NCBI RefSeq assembly: GCF_004310325.1
Contig: NZ_SIRT01000001.1
Location: 62,001-126,000, forward strand
DNA: 64,000 nt
Origin: Hyunsoonleella flava
GTDB lineage: Bacteria; Bacteroidota; Bacteroidia; Flavobacteriales; Flavobacteriaceae
Reading direction: 5' to 3'
Shown: one piece after another, positions 34,866-44,340 of the stretch
Numbering within the stretch: position 1 is the first letter of the stretch
Layout of the letters: each line of letters begins with the position of its first letter
Notes under the pieces: model-generated
The model's database searches: none
The model's input: only the letters and a program-made list of their open reading frames with translations
What the model was told of the DNA's origin: nothing
Made by a program: the position numbers and the translations under genes

Positions 34866-36050
34866 TTAAAGGTAGCTTAACCACCATTTATCTTTATTGT
34901 TTGCTTTGTATGCCATATAAGTTTTGCTTGGAAAGTAGAGCAGAGTAACTACAAATATCCAGACTAAATATACAATAAATAGTGAGTAGCCATAATCTAG
35001 GAGTTTTGCATTCATAAAAACGTCATAAGTCAATATCATATCTTTCCAATTGCCTCCAAAAATTAATATGCCTATAATCGCTAAAAGATGAATGACTAAA
35101 ATGTGTATAAAATAAAAAAACAGCGGTACTCTTCCGAAGGCTAAAAGAAAGAGGGATACTTTGTTTTTTATTGATTCTACAACGAGAAGAAATAAAAATG
35201 AAGGTCCTAAGGTAATTGAGGCATAGGCCAAAGAGGGCGGGTATTTTGTGACATTAAAAAACGACATTACGGTTTTAATGTTTAAATCATAGTTGGTCCA
35301 TGGCACAGGGTCGCCATATATATTAAACCCTCTAACAACAAAGAATAATAATGTTGTACCAAAACCCAAATATAGTAGCCATTTTTTTCTTAAAGTATCA
35401 TTAACATCTTTTTGGTATAAATAGCCAAAGCAGTAGCCGAGTACTATGATGCCAATCCAAGGTAAGACAGGATAGTAGGCTCCAATCATGGAATTTGAAC
35501 TTGTAGTTAATTCCCCGCCTTGATGCAACACATACCAAAGAATAGCTTGAAAACTATTGCCTTGAAATTGGATGCTATCTAACAAATTATGCCCAAAAAC
35601 AATTAATAAACCAATTCCCAAAAGTAATTTTCTTGGAATAAGTATTAAAAATGATAACGCTATCATACTAACACCAATAGCCCAAATTACTTGAAGCACA
35701 ATAAAACTGTAGGTAACATCAAACCACCAGAAGAAATTATTGACTACAATCTCTAAAAAAACCAACCAAAACCCTCTAGTGATTAGAAACTTAAATAATG
35801 CGGATGTACTTTTTTTACGACCATATAAAAATGCCGAAGTTCCTGCTAAAAAAACAAATACGGGTGCACAAAAATGTGTAACAAACCTTGTAAAAAACAA
35901 AAAAGGCGTTGTAGTTTCTAAGTCTGTTGGATCAGAAAAAAAAGAACCATAATGAAAATAATCCCTTGTGTGGTCTAACGCCATAAGTACCATTACGAGT
36001 CCTCTTAGGATATCTATGGATTCGATTCTTGACGATTTGATTGATGGCAT
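34866..36050 (-). CDS. HGSNAT-like/DUF1624 membrane protein
   Basis: A 394-residue integral membrane protein with about 10 spans. The N-terminal signature RIESIDILRGLVMVLMALDHTRDYFHYGSF is typical of the heparan-alpha-glucosaminide N-acetyltransferase-like DUF1624/YeiB group, and FFYFIHILVIHLLA lies near the C terminus. The family is thought to move acyl groups across the membrane to sugars or other acceptors. The acceptor here is unknown. Twelve bases separate it from the amidohydrolase gene downstream, so the two probably share a transcript. Confidence 0.87.
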   Translation of the reverse strand: MPSIKSSRIESIDILRGLVMVLMALDHTRDYFHYGSFFSDPTDLETTTPFLFFTRFVTHFCAPVFVFLAGTSAFLYGRKKSTSALFKFLITRGFWLVFLEIVVNNFFWWFDVTYSFIVLQVIWAIGVSMIALSFLILIPRKLLLGIGLLIVFGHNLLDSIQFQGNSFQAILWYVLHQGGELTTSSNSMIGAYYPVLPWIGIIVLGYCFGYLYQKDVNDTLRKKWLLYLGFGTTLLFFVVRGFNIYGDPVPWTNYDLNIKTVMSFFNVTKYPPSLAYASITLGPSFLFLLVVESIKNKVSLFLLAFGRVPLFFYFIHILVIHLLAIIGILIFGGNWKDMILTYDVFMNAKLLDYGYSLFIVYLVWIFVVTLLYFPSKTYMAYKANNKDKWWLSYL

Positions 36051-36124
36051 AAATTGTATTATAAGTTATATGATACGAATTAATGATATGTAAAGCAAGT
36101 GAGATAGTTTTTAAAAACTTCTTT

Positions 36125-36238
36125 AAACAGGCGCATCAGTAATAGCTTATCATTAACTAATTGCAAAACTTCAAACATTTCAACATCGTAGAAGTATTTT
36201 TTGCTATTACTGATGTTTTCTTCATCTTCAGCCTGTTT
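36125..36238. repeat. nested inverted repeat (possible large hairpin)
   Basis: Outer arms AAACAGGC (36125-36132) and GCCTGTTT (36231-36238) enclose longer inner arms CATCAGTAATAGC (36134-36146) and GCTATTACTGATG (36203-36215), all perfect. The 114-base structure fills the gap between the DUF1624 and MFS genes. On the MFS transcript it begins just after the stop codon, so it could act as a terminator or stabiliser, or be the remnant of a small mobile repeat. Confidence 0.7.
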
Positions 36239-36244
36239 TCTATT

Positions 36245-37603
36245 TTAATCCTTAATAACCTGTGGTGTTACCAAAACTTTATCCAAAATACTAAAGCTAT
36301 CTATTTTTTTCCTGTGTTTATCAAAGCATACAAACTTCATCAACAATGCCATGATTAAAGGCAGTATTGCTACAAATAGAAATACATAATCCCAAGTGAA
36401 ATACGTTTTAAGCACACCCAACAGAGCAGATCCTGAAGCTCTTCCCATGTTGGACAATGCCATATAAAGTGTAAATTGTGTAGCGGCTACTGTTTTCCAA
36501 CATAATTGCATGGCGGAAGCAAAAACTGCTATACACAAAAACGTATATAGTGTATAATAACCAACAATAAACATGTAGATAACTATGTTGTTGCTCCAAA
36601 AATTACTGGTCAATGCAAATATGGCAATTATTGTGGCTATGACTGTTAAGTAAAACATTAGCATCTTTATTTTTCCAAAGTAATCCACTAAATATCCACC
36701 AACAAACATCCCTAAAACACCACCAATAATTGAAGCTATTGAAAACACTTGAGAGAATGAAGTGTTTGTCCAGCCCAATTCTTGCACAGAGAAAATAGGA
36801 AATAGTGTATCCATTAAACCGTACATTGTACCTATGACGAATGAGGCTATCCCAAAAATAATACTTCCTTTCAATCGTATTACACGATACAGACTTTTTA
36901 AGATTTGAGACCAACTCCTGAGTTGTGTTTTTTTTGATTTAGCATTAGCTTTTCCTTTGCTCCAAGGCATGGTTTTTTCGCCAGGGCGTTCGGTAAAATA
37001 TATTGGCACAATCATTATGAGAGCCACAGCTATGGACAACGATGCGATGGCGGATTTAAACCCGATAGAGTTAATTAGTGCTGTTCCAATTACTAGTGAT
37101 AACGAAGTGCCAATGATTTTTGATCCCCACATTAAGCCATTGGCTCTGGCTTGTTCATCTGGAGGGATCACGTCAACAGCCATTCCATCAGTTGCTACAT
37201 CTTGAAAGGCTCCAAAAAAACTAATTAAAAATCCAACTGTAGCTAGGGCAGTTAAATTATTCAGTGGGTCTGCAATAAAAGCAATACTTAAAAAACTGAG
37301 AATTAACCCTAACTGACCGAATATAACCCACGGGCGTTTTCTGCCCATGGCTAAAAAAGTAAAACGGTCCATTAGCGGTGCTACTATAATTTTAAAGCTC
37401 CATGGTATACCAATAATTCCAACAAACGTTGCTATTTCTAAAGGAGTTTTGTTATTCATGGCTAACCAAGCTGGAATTGCAAAAAACGTAATACCTTCAG
37501 GAATACCTTGAGCTATATAAAGTGTAGAAAACGAAAAATAGCGGGAAATAGCACTGGCAGTTAGGTTTCTGCTAAATTTTCGATTTAATCTTAGTTGTAA
37601 CAC
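36245..37603 (-). CDS. MFS transporter (AmpG-like)
   Basis: A 452-residue transporter with 12 predicted spans in two six-helix halves. The opening FSTLYIAQGIPEGITFFAIPAWL and GIIGIPWSFKIIVAPLMDRFTF resemble the AmpG/SLC33 branch of the major facilitator superfamily, which carries muropeptides or acetyl-CoA-type substrates. No specific substrate can be assigned. A positive loop between the halves (about 205-240, KGKANAKSKKTQLRSW) is typical. It is monocistronic; the nested inverted repeat follows its stop. Confidence 0.87.
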   Translation of the reverse strand: MLQLRLNRKFSRNLTASAISRYFSFSTLYIAQGIPEGITFFAIPAWLAMNNKTPLEIATFVGIIGIPWSFKIIVAPLMDRFTFLAMGRKRPWVIFGQLGLILSFLSIAFIADPLNNLTALATVGFLISFFGAFQDVATDGMAVDVIPPDEQARANGLMWGSKIIGTSLSLVIGTALINSIGFKSAIASLSIAVALIMIVPIYFTERPGEKTMPWSKGKANAKSKKTQLRSWSQILKSLYRVIRLKGSIIFGIASFVIGTMYGLMDTLFPIFSVQELGWTNTSFSQVFSIASIIGGVLGMFVGGYLVDYFGKIKMLMFYLTVIATIIAIFALTSNFWSNNIVIYMFIVGYYTLYTFLCIAVFASAMQLCWKTVAATQFTLYMALSNMGRASGSALLGVLKTYFTWDYVFLFVAILPLIMALLMKFVCFDKHRKKIDSFSILDKVLVTPQVIKD

Positions 37604-37767
37604 GGTATAGGAATGAATAATGATTAAAGTAATACAGAAACTAAACTCTTTGAAATAAAGAAGTGAATGGTCAAAATTTCAAAAACACCGTACTAGTAAC
37701 TCAAATATTAAAAATGACGCCAATAGCACAGTGTTTTCTAAAATTAGGTTGGTTAATTAAGTTTAGT

Positions 37768-38505
37768 TTATTGCATACTTAAATCTTTTTCTAATGTGTA
37801 TGTATAGCTAGATGAGTTTTTAAGTACAGCATAAAATTTTTCACGAATCTCCTTTGTTTTTGCTTTGCCGTGCGCTTTCTCATAGATTTCCCATACGCCA
37901 GCTCTTTCCTTATCTAAATCTGCAAAATCCTTAAATGGAGTCGATACAAAGTAACTCATACCTTCTCCTGCCATATTGCGGTACCAGTATGCGCGAAATT
38001 TACCTTCTTCAGCCTTAACTGTTGAACTCACATCTTCTATAATTTCATTAAAAGCCATACTGCTTTTAACTGTAAAGCTATTCACCCAAACAATGGTATT
38101 ATCACCTAAAGGGTCTTTTTTGCTTATTTCTAGCATTGGTCTAGCAGTATTAAATTCTGCACTTTTGATATAAGGTACAATAGAGCTTATGGCAATTGCT
38201 CTACATGCTTTTCCAGCAGGATCACTTTCATCCATTTCAGCCCAGTTTTTAACACTAGAAGCCATAACATAAACATTACCTTTTCCCTGTAAACGGTGCC
38301 ACACATTCCATTTTTCTTTTCCGTCATTTTCTTTATAGCATTTATTCCATTTTTTTACGCCATCAGTGAAGTTTGAGTTATGCCCAAATTTTACAGTGAA
38401 TTCTGTTAAGTTTAAGATAAAGTTCTCATCGTCTTGAGCTTGTGTTGTAATTGGTAGCATTAATAAAAAACATGCCAACACTAAGATTGTTTTAAAAGAT
38501 TTCAT
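37768..38505 (-). CDS. secreted protein with two tandem alpha-beta (NIPSNAP/ABM-like) repeats
   Basis: A 245-residue exported protein (signal peptide ending TTQAQ). The mature part consists of two similar halves: LTEFTVKFGHNSNFTDGVKK...GNVYVMASSVKNWAEMDE (about 30-90) and VNSFTVKSSMAFNEIIEDV...GMSYFVSTPFKDFADLDK (about 145-205). Each would make one ferredoxin-like alpha-beta unit, so the chain could form an internal dimeric barrel. I cannot name the family or a ligand with certainty. Single gene. Confidence 0.8.
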   Translation of the reverse strand: MKSFKTILVLACFLLMLPITTQAQDDENFILNLTEFTVKFGHNSNFTDGVKKWNKCYKENDGKEKWNVWHRLQGKGNVYVMASSVKNWAEMDESDPAGKACRAIAISSIVPYIKSAEFNTARPMLEISKKDPLGDNTIVWVNSFTVKSSMAFNEIIEDVSSTVKAEEGKFRAYWYRNMAGEGMSYFVSTPFKDFADLDKERAGVWEIYEKAHGKAKTKEIREKFYAVLKNSSSYTYTLEKDLSMQ

Positions 38506-38676
38506 AATTAATAGTATTTAAATGGTTAATGATAATTGAATTCATTCGTTGAATTCTTTACCAAGTAACTAACTATCAATTTGAAATTATATCGATTTAG
38601 GACGAAAGTGCTATTTTATTGTCCGAAAGTTTATATTTCTTTATTGAAGTGTATTTGGAAAGAGAAGTACGCACTT

Positions 38677-39420
38677 TTACAGGGTTTGGAGGCGTTTTAA
38701 CAATTCCTCCTTTAATGATTTACTAATAGGAATGGCTTTTTTTCCGATAACGATATGACTATTGGCAACTTCGTTAATTTTAGAAATGTTGATGATATAT
38801 GAACGGTGCACACGCAGAAAATGTTTTGAAGGCAGTTTTTCGTCCATGTCCTTTAGTGTCATTACCAACAAATGCTCCTTAGTTTTTGAATAAATACGAC
38901 AGTAATTACGTTCTGCTTCAATATACAGGATATCATTGATATCAACCTTAACCATAGAATTATTATGACGGACAAATACACTATCGCTTAAAATAAACGA
39001 TTCTGAATTTTGTTGTTCTGCATGATCTGGTTCTTTAGTTTCAGAAGCTATTTGACTAATGGTTAATTCTATAGTACGTTGTAGGTCTAGTTTTTTAAAT
39101 GGCTTCGTAATAAAACCATAAGGATGTGTTGTTTTTGCTCTATTAAAATGTGCATCATCCACATTAGCTGTTAAATAAATAATAGGGATGTTATTATTTT
39201 TTTGCATTGCTTTTGCGGTTTCAATACCATCTAAAGCACCTTTTAAATTTATGTCTAAGAGTAAGATATCTGGTTTGTTCGCCTCTATTTGCTTTAAAGC
39301 GTCTTCTCCTCTGGGAACAATTCCAGTAACTTCATAGCCCAATTCTGTAAGTTGAAGTGAGATATTGGCAGCAATAATCATTTCATCTTCAACTATAAGT
39401 ATTTTGGTTTTATCTTCCAT
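38677..39420 (-). CDS. LytTR-type response regulator
   Basis: A 247-residue regulator. The receiver domain (1-122) has the acidic pair VEDE, phospho-acceptor D56 in LLLDINLKG and K106 in ITKPF. The C-terminal LytTR DNA-binding domain (about 145-245) shows ILYIEAERNYCRIYS and FLRVHRSYIINISKI. It is translationally coupled to the kinase gene upstream through a one-base stop/start overlap (TAATG), so the two are cognate. Promoter targets usually carry paired 9-base LytTR sites; none is recognised here. Confidence 0.93.
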   Translation of the reverse strand: MEDKTKILIVEDEMIIAANISLQLTELGYEVTGIVPRGEDALKQIEANKPDILLLDINLKGALDGIETAKAMQKNNNIPIIYLTANVDDAHFNRAKTTHPYGFITKPFKKLDLQRTIELTISQIASETKEPDHAEQQNSESFILSDSVFVRHNNSMVKVDINDILYIEAERNYCRIYSKTKEHLLVMTLKDMDEKLPSKHFLRVHRSYIINISKINEVANSHIVIGKKAIPISKSLKEELLKRLQTL

Positions 39421-41309
39421 TATGCCGCAGTGTCAAGTGAAAATACAAATTCTACAAGTGTACCACTTTCTGATTTTTCAACCATTTTACCATTCAGTTG
39501 TTGGGTAAGAAGGCTTACCAACTGAGAACCAAATCCTGTACCTTTTGGAGCCAAACCTTTTGTTTTTCCAACACCATTATCCGCAACTATTAGCTTTAAT
39601 AAATTATTGTCAGTTTTCTTCAGGCTAATACTAATCTCGCCATTATCTTTTTCAGGAAAAGCATATTTTAAGGCATTTGTGAGCAGTTCATTTACAATTA
39701 AACCAATAGGTACAGCCGTATCAACATCTAAATTAAGATTATCCATGGCACACTTAATGCTTACCTTGTCGTCTGCATCAAATGTATCTAAAATACCTTC
39801 GCTTAAATTGATGAAGTAATCCTTCATTTCGATACTTCCTAAGTTTTCACCTTGATAAAGTTTTTGATGAATAATTCCCATAGATTGCACCCTATTTTGG
39901 CTTGCAATCATTGCGTCCCTTGTAGCACCTTCCTCAATTTGTGCAGACTGTAAAGCGATTAGACTCTTGACCATCTCTAAATTATTTTTAACGCGATGGT
40001 GTATTTCTTTAAGAAGTAGTTCGTTTTCAGCATTTTTTGCACGAATAATTTTTGTGGCTTTTTTGTTTTTATTGAAAAAATAAAACAGTGAAAGCAATAA
40101 TAAACCTAACAAAATGGCAACGGCGATAAATAAATTTTGCGTTTTGGTTTTTTGTTCTATCAATGCCGCTTGAGAAGCTATTGCTTCATCCTTTTTATCG
40201 GTTTCGTATTTTACAATGGTTTCTGCTTCGATATTTTCAATCTTAGCTTCTAGATTATCTATTTTGTTGTTGTAAGCTATGTTTCGATAATGAAGTGCAT
40301 TTTTAAAATCTCCTAACTTTTCATAACATTCTGCTAAATCTTGGTATTGGGTTATCATAGTATTTGAGCCCTTTTTTTCATAGGCCATTACACCAGCGTA
40401 AAGATGTTTTAAAGCCTTTTCATACTCATTTTGCAGTAAATAAACTTGCCCAATTTCGGTTTCATATGTAGCACAGCGCTCCTCACCAATATTGGCAGAA
40501 CATAATTCCCAGGCTTTTATAAAATCTTTTAGGGCATTATCATAATCCTTAGCTTTTACATAAACTTCACCGCGGTACGAATGCGCTCTAACTGGAATAA
40601 AAATTTCTTCTGATGCTTTAGACCTTATAATTTCTAAGCAATAATCAGCAGCCTTGTAAGCTTTTTCAAATTCCCCTAACTCACCATACCCTTTAATGAG
40701 ACTAAATTGTGCAATGGCTACGGAAGCATAGTTTTTTGTTTTTTCTAGAATTGGGATCGCTTTGTTTATGTATTCGATGGATTTTTCGGGTTCTTCCATA
40801 ACTTCATACAATACACCAAGTGACCTGTACGAAGTGCCCAACCCCGCTTCATCATCCATAGCTTCATATAGATGAATTGCTTTAAATAGGGCATCTTGGG
40901 CTTTATCCAATTCCCGCACGTTCAAATAATCTATGGATAATGTCCTATAGGTATCGGCAATTTTCTTTTTATCATCAATTTTAATATAATTTTCTAAGGC
41001 TTTTTCCGAATGATGCACTATGGAATCTGGCGAAAATGTACCATTATACCCATGCCAATTTGCTATTTCTTCATGAACTTCTGCGATAAGTTTTGCATTC
41101 TTAGTTTTTAAACTACGTTGGAGGGTTTGAAGGGCTATGCTGTGAAAGTGGTCTAAATCTTTTCCTGTGTAGGCATGTGTTCGCATCCATGACATGCAGG
41201 AATCTATAGGTACTGTTTTTGCGTTTTCGAGATTTAGAGTTGTGTTCTGAGAGAATCCAGTGCATATCAAAAAACACGCAACTAGACTTGTAATGATAGT
41301 TTTTATCAT
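39420..41309 (-). CDS. TPR-containing sensor histidine kinase (HisKA_2 type)
   Basis: A 629-residue kinase. Signal peptide, then periplasmic tetratricopeptide repeats (about 60-360; EKSIEYINKAIPILEKTKNY, DYDNALKDFIKAWELC), a membrane span (LFIAVAILLGLLLLSLFYFF), a HisKA_2 phospho-acceptor box with His437/His438 in LLKEIHHRVKNNLEMVKSLI, and a HATPase_c domain (LLTNALKYAFP, ADNGVGKTKG, GTGFGSQLV). The TPR region probably senses a protein or peptide ligand. It is paired with the LytTR regulator that follows. Confidence 0.93.
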   Translation of the reverse strand: MIKTIITSLVACFLICTGFSQNTTLNLENAKTVPIDSCMSWMRTHAYTGKDLDHFHSIALQTLQRSLKTKNAKLIAEVHEEIANWHGYNGTFSPDSIVHHSEKALENYIKIDDKKKIADTYRTLSIDYLNVRELDKAQDALFKAIHLYEAMDDEAGLGTSYRSLGVLYEVMEEPEKSIEYINKAIPILEKTKNYASVAIAQFSLIKGYGELGEFEKAYKAADYCLEIIRSKASEEIFIPVRAHSYRGEVYVKAKDYDNALKDFIKAWELCSANIGEERCATYETEIGQVYLLQNEYEKALKHLYAGVMAYEKKGSNTMITQYQDLAECYEKLGDFKNALHYRNIAYNNKIDNLEAKIENIEAETIVKYETDKKDEAIASQAALIEQKTKTQNLFIAVAILLGLLLLSLFYFFNKNKKATKIIRAKNAENELLLKEIHHRVKNNLEMVKSLIALQSAQIEEGATRDAMIASQNRVQSMGIIHQKLYQGENLGSIEMKDYFINLSEGILDTFDADDKVSIKCAMDNLNLDVDTAVPIGLIVNELLTNALKYAFPEKDNGEISISLKKTDNNLLKLIVADNGVGKTKGLAPKGTGFGSQLVSLLTQQLNGKMVEKSESGTLVEFVFSLDTAA

Positions 41310-41358
41310 ACGTTTTTTTTGGTTGGGATTAAGAAACTTAGGGGATTTTAAAGATATA

Positions 41359-41390
41359 AAAAAAAGTGCTACTATTTTAGTAACACTTTT
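41359..41390 (-). terminator. lysA terminator
   Basis: AAAAGTG-C-TACTA pairs with TAGTA-A-CACTTTT; on the minus strand the stem is followed by a run of T residues, as expected after lysA. Confidence 0.8.
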
Positions 41391-41394
41391 CGTT

Positions 41395-42630
41395 TTATAC
41401 CGTTGCAGCTTTTTTCTTTTGCGGAGAAAAATCTACCGCAATTTGATTATGTATGATATCATCAAAAGTTTCGCGCTTTCTAATCAAATGGGCTTTATCT
41501 CTATACCATAAAACCTCTGCTGGTCTGTATCTGGAATTATAGTTACTTGCCATAGAGAAACAATAAGCCCCCGCATTTTTAAAGCGCAAAATATCGCCTT
41601 CTTTAATTTCGTTGATACGTCTATTGTTTCCAAAAGTATCCGTTTCACAGATATATCCCACTACAGAATAAAAACGTTCACGACCATTAGGATTGGAAAT
41701 GTTGTCAATTTCATGATGAGACCCGTAGAACATTGGTCTTATTAAATGATTGAAACCAGAATCCACTTGAGCAAAAACCGTCGATGTGGTTTGTTTTACG
41801 GCATTTACTTTAGTTAAAAAATGCCCTGATTCACTCACGAGAAATTTACCAGGCTCAAAAGCTAAGGTTAAATCTTTACCGTAGTCTTCACAAAACGCGT
41901 TGAATTTACTGGATAATTTTTTACCTAGTTCTTCAATATTAGTTTCAATATCACCAGTTTTATAAGGCACTTTAAAACCTGATCCGAAGTCTATAAATTC
42001 TAAATTTTTGAATTGTTTAGCAGTTTCAAACAATATTTCGCTAGCGTACAAGAATACATCTATATCTAGAATATCACTTCCAGTGTGCATATGAATACCA
42101 TTAATGTTCATTTTGGTATTTTCAACAATACGTAACAAATGAGGTATCTGGTGAATGGAAATACCAAACTTAGAATCGATATGTCCTACTGAAATATTAG
42201 CATTTCCACCAGCCATTACATGTGGGTTTATACGAATACAAACTGGGGTTTTAGGATGCTTGGTTCCAAACTGCTCAAGTATGGAAAGATTGTCAATATT
42301 AATTTTAACCCCAAGTTTTGCTGCTTCTTCAATCTCATCTAGAGATACGCCATTTGGTGTGTAGATAATTTGATTTGGTGAAAAGCCAGCTTCCAAACCA
42401 AGTTGTACTTCCTGAATTGAAACCGTATCTATACCAGACCCTAAAGTTTTCAGTAACTTCAGGATAGATATATTTGATAATGCTTTTACGGCATAATTTA
42501 TCTTTAAGTGTTTAACACCTTTAAAAGCATTAGTTAATCTTTTATATTGTGATTCAATTTTCTCTCCATCATAAACATATACAGGGCTTCCAAACTCGTT
42601 CGCAATCTTTACTAAATCGGTATTTTTCAT
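41395..42630 (-). CDS. lysA: diaminopimelate decarboxylase
   Basis: A 411-residue fold-type III PLP enzyme that makes lysine from meso-diaminopimelate. With the start at 42630 (MKNTDLVKIANEFGSPVYVYD), Lys49 in INYAVKALSN holds PLP. Further signatures are HIDSKFGIS, MHTGSDI, DFGSGFKVPY, EPGKFLVSESG and CETDTFGNNR, with the catalytic Cys from the partner subunit. An in-frame ATG 54 bases upstream would add the unlikely leader MFVFETKKISLSEIIIVL. Monocistronic, with its own terminator. Confidence 0.95.
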   Translation of the reverse strand: MKNTDLVKIANEFGSPVYVYDGEKIESQYKRLTNAFKGVKHLKINYAVKALSNISILKLLKTLGSGIDTVSIQEVQLGLEAGFSPNQIIYTPNGVSLDEIEEAAKLGVKINIDNLSILEQFGTKHPKTPVCIRINPHVMAGGNANISVGHIDSKFGISIHQIPHLLRIVENTKMNINGIHMHTGSDILDIDVFLYASEILFETAKQFKNLEFIDFGSGFKVPYKTGDIETNIEELGKKLSSKFNAFCEDYGKDLTLAFEPGKFLVSESGHFLTKVNAVKQTTSTVFAQVDSGFNHLIRPMFYGSHHEIDNISNPNGRERFYSVVGYICETDTFGNNRRINEIKEGDILRFKNAGAYCFSMASNYNSRYRPAEVLWYRDKAHLIRKRETFDDIIHNQIAVDFSPQKKKAATV

Positions 42631-42803
42631 CAGTACAATTATAATTTCAGACAAAGATATTTTTTTAGTTTCAAAAACAAACAAATAACCAAATATTATA
42701 CAAATTAAACAATGTGTTAATTATTTAACAAATGATTTCTGTTGCTGATTTCTAAAAAAAGTCAATACTGCGTTAAATATTAGAATAATTACAAGTGATT
42801 ATT

Positions 42804-42811
42804 TACTTTTG
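42804..42811 (+). promoter_or_regulatory. candidate -7 box of sucC
   Basis: TACTTTTG matches the Bacteroidota -7 consensus TAnnTTTG, 24 bases before the sucC start. No convincing TTTG -33 box is present at the right spacing. Confidence 0.35.
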
Positions 42812-42835
42812 CTTTTCTAAAACAATGAGCAAATT

Positions 42836-44026
42836 ATGAACTTACACGAGTATCAAGGAAAAGAGATATTAAGCAATTTTGGTGTGCGCATTCAACGTGG
42901 TATTGTCGCCCAAAATAAACATGAAGCAGTAGCAGCTGCAAAACAACTAACGTCTGAAACAGGTACAAGTTGGCATGTTATTAAAGCGCAGGTTCACGCA
43001 GGTGGACGTGGTAAAGGTGGTGGTGTAAAGCTTGCTAAAAATTTGAATGAAGTTGAGGAAATTGCAGGACAAATTATTGGAATGAATTTGGTAACTCCTC
43101 AAACTTCTGCTGAAGGAAAGAAAGTACATCAAGTACTAGTTGCTGAAGACGTGTATTATCCGGGTGAAACTGAAACAGACGAGTTCTATATGTCAGTGCT
43201 TTTAAATAGAGGAACTGGGCGCAACATGATTATGTACTCAACAGAAGGCGGTATGGATATTGAAACTGTAGCAGAAGAAACGCCTCATTTGATATTTACC
43301 GAGGAAATTGATCCAGCAGTTGGCTTATTGCCTTTTCAAGCAAGACGCGTAGCTTTTAATTTAGGCTTATCAGGTACGGCTTTTAAGGAAATGACAAAAT
43401 TTGTTACTGCGTTATATACCGCATATGTAAAGTCTGATTCTTCATTGTTTGAAATAAATCCAGTTTTAAAAACTAGTGATAATAAAATAATGGCGGTTGA
43501 TGCTAAAGTTACAATAGATGATAACGCGCTATACAGACATAAAGATTACATTGATTTAAGAGATTTAAGAGAAGAAAACCCTATAGAAGTTGAAGCTAAA
43601 GAAGTTGGTTTAAACTATGTGGATTTAGACGGGAATGTTGGCTGTATGGTAAATGGGGCTGGTTTAGCCATGGCGACTATGGACTTGATTAAGCAAGCAG
43701 GTGGCGAGCCGGCAAACTTTTTAGATGTAGGAGGTACTGCCGATGCAGCTAGAGTAGAGGCAGCCTTTAAAATTATCTTGAAAGATCCAGCCGTAAAAGC
43801 TATTTTGATAAATATTTTTGGCGGAATTGTACGTTGTGACCGTGTAGCACAAGGCGTGATTGATGCTTATAAAAATATGGGTAATATTGCCGTTCCTATT
43901 ATCGTTAGACTGCAAGGCACTAATGCCGATATTGCAAAGGAATTAATTGACAATTCTGGGCTGGATGTGTTAAGTGCTACTGAATTTCAGGAAGCTGCGG
44001 ATAAGGTTCAAGCGGTTTTAGCATAA
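42836..44026 (+). CDS. sucC: succinate-CoA ligase subunit beta
   Basis: A 396-residue TCA-cycle subunit with an N-terminal ATP-grasp domain (MNLHEYQGKEILSNFGV, QVHAGGRGKGGGVKLAKN, ALFEINPV-like SLFEINPVLKTSD) and a C-terminal CoA-ligase domain (FLDVGGTADAARVEAAF, INIFGGIVRCDRVAQG). With SucD, which is not in the window, it interconverts succinyl-CoA and succinate plus nucleoside triphosphate. Length fits the family. The subunit genes are separated here, as no sucD lies next to it. Strong terminator at 44049. Confidence 0.97.
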   Translation: MNLHEYQGKEILSNFGVRIQRGIVAQNKHEAVAAAKQLTSETGTSWHVIKAQVHAGGRGKGGGVKLAKNLNEVEEIAGQIIGMNLVTPQTSAEGKKVHQVLVAEDVYYPGETETDEFYMSVLLNRGTGRNMIMYSTEGGMDIETVAEETPHLIFTEEIDPAVGLLPFQARRVAFNLGLSGTAFKEMTKFVTALYTAYVKSDSSLFEINPVLKTSDNKIMAVDAKVTIDDNALYRHKDYIDLRDLREENPIEVEAKEVGLNYVDLDGNVGCMVNGAGLAMATMDLIKQAGGEPANFLDVGGTADAARVEAAFKIILKDPAVKAILINIFGGIVRCDRVAQGVIDAYKNMGNIAVPIIVRLQGTNADIAKELIDNSGLDVLSATEFQEAADKVQAVLA

Positions 44027-44048
44027 ACATTACTTGATAAAAAAGTTT

Positions 44049-44080
44049 AAAGGGCGATACTTTATGTATCGCCCTTTTTT
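44049..44080. terminator. sucC terminator, shared with convergent DUF1456 gene
   Basis: AAAGGGCGATAC (44049-44060) and GTATCGCCCTTT (44066-44077) form a perfect stem followed by T residues. The loop contains the stop codon of the convergent DUF1456 gene, whose last codons are encoded by one arm. Confidence 0.9.
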
Positions 44081-44340
44081 TGTTTTCTATGCTCTCCCTT
44101 CGGTGTTGATTTTTGTTTTGGCGGCATAGGACCTCTTAAATGAATTATCAAACCGTTCAAAAAATTTCTTAGGATTTGATCTCCACACTCCATATATTTT
44201 GGATGATCCTCTCGTCTAAAGAAAGCACCCAATTCACTTTTTGAAATTCTAAAATCTACTAAACCAAGAATCTCTACAATTTCATCATCACGAAGTTTTA
44301 ATGCTACCCTCAACTTCTTTAAAACATCATTGTTTGTCAT
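44062..44340 (-). CDS. DUF1456 family protein
   Basis: A 92-residue DUF1456 (YehS-like) protein. The duplicated motif is reduced to one clear helical unit, MTNNDVLKKLRVALKLRDDEIVEILGL, followed by ISKSELGAFFRREDHPKYMECGDQ and a basic tail (PPKQKSTPKGEHRKQKKGD). Typical members have about 150 residues with two such units; this one is shortened by a half-unit and has a lysine-rich extension, common in Bacteroidota versions. Function is not established; a nucleic-acid contact by the tail is speculation. Its 3' end is embedded in the sucC terminator. Confidence 0.82.
   Translation of the reverse strand: MTNNDVLKKLRVALKLRDDEIVEILGLVDFRISKSELGAFFRREDHPKYMECGDQILRNFLNGLIIHLRGPMPPKQKSTPKGEHRKQKKGDT

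Noticed and set aside
36161-36358. Plus-strand frame over the nested inverted repeat
   Set aside because: It runs into the antisense of the MFS gene and has low-complexity hydrophobic content; no ribosome-binding site.
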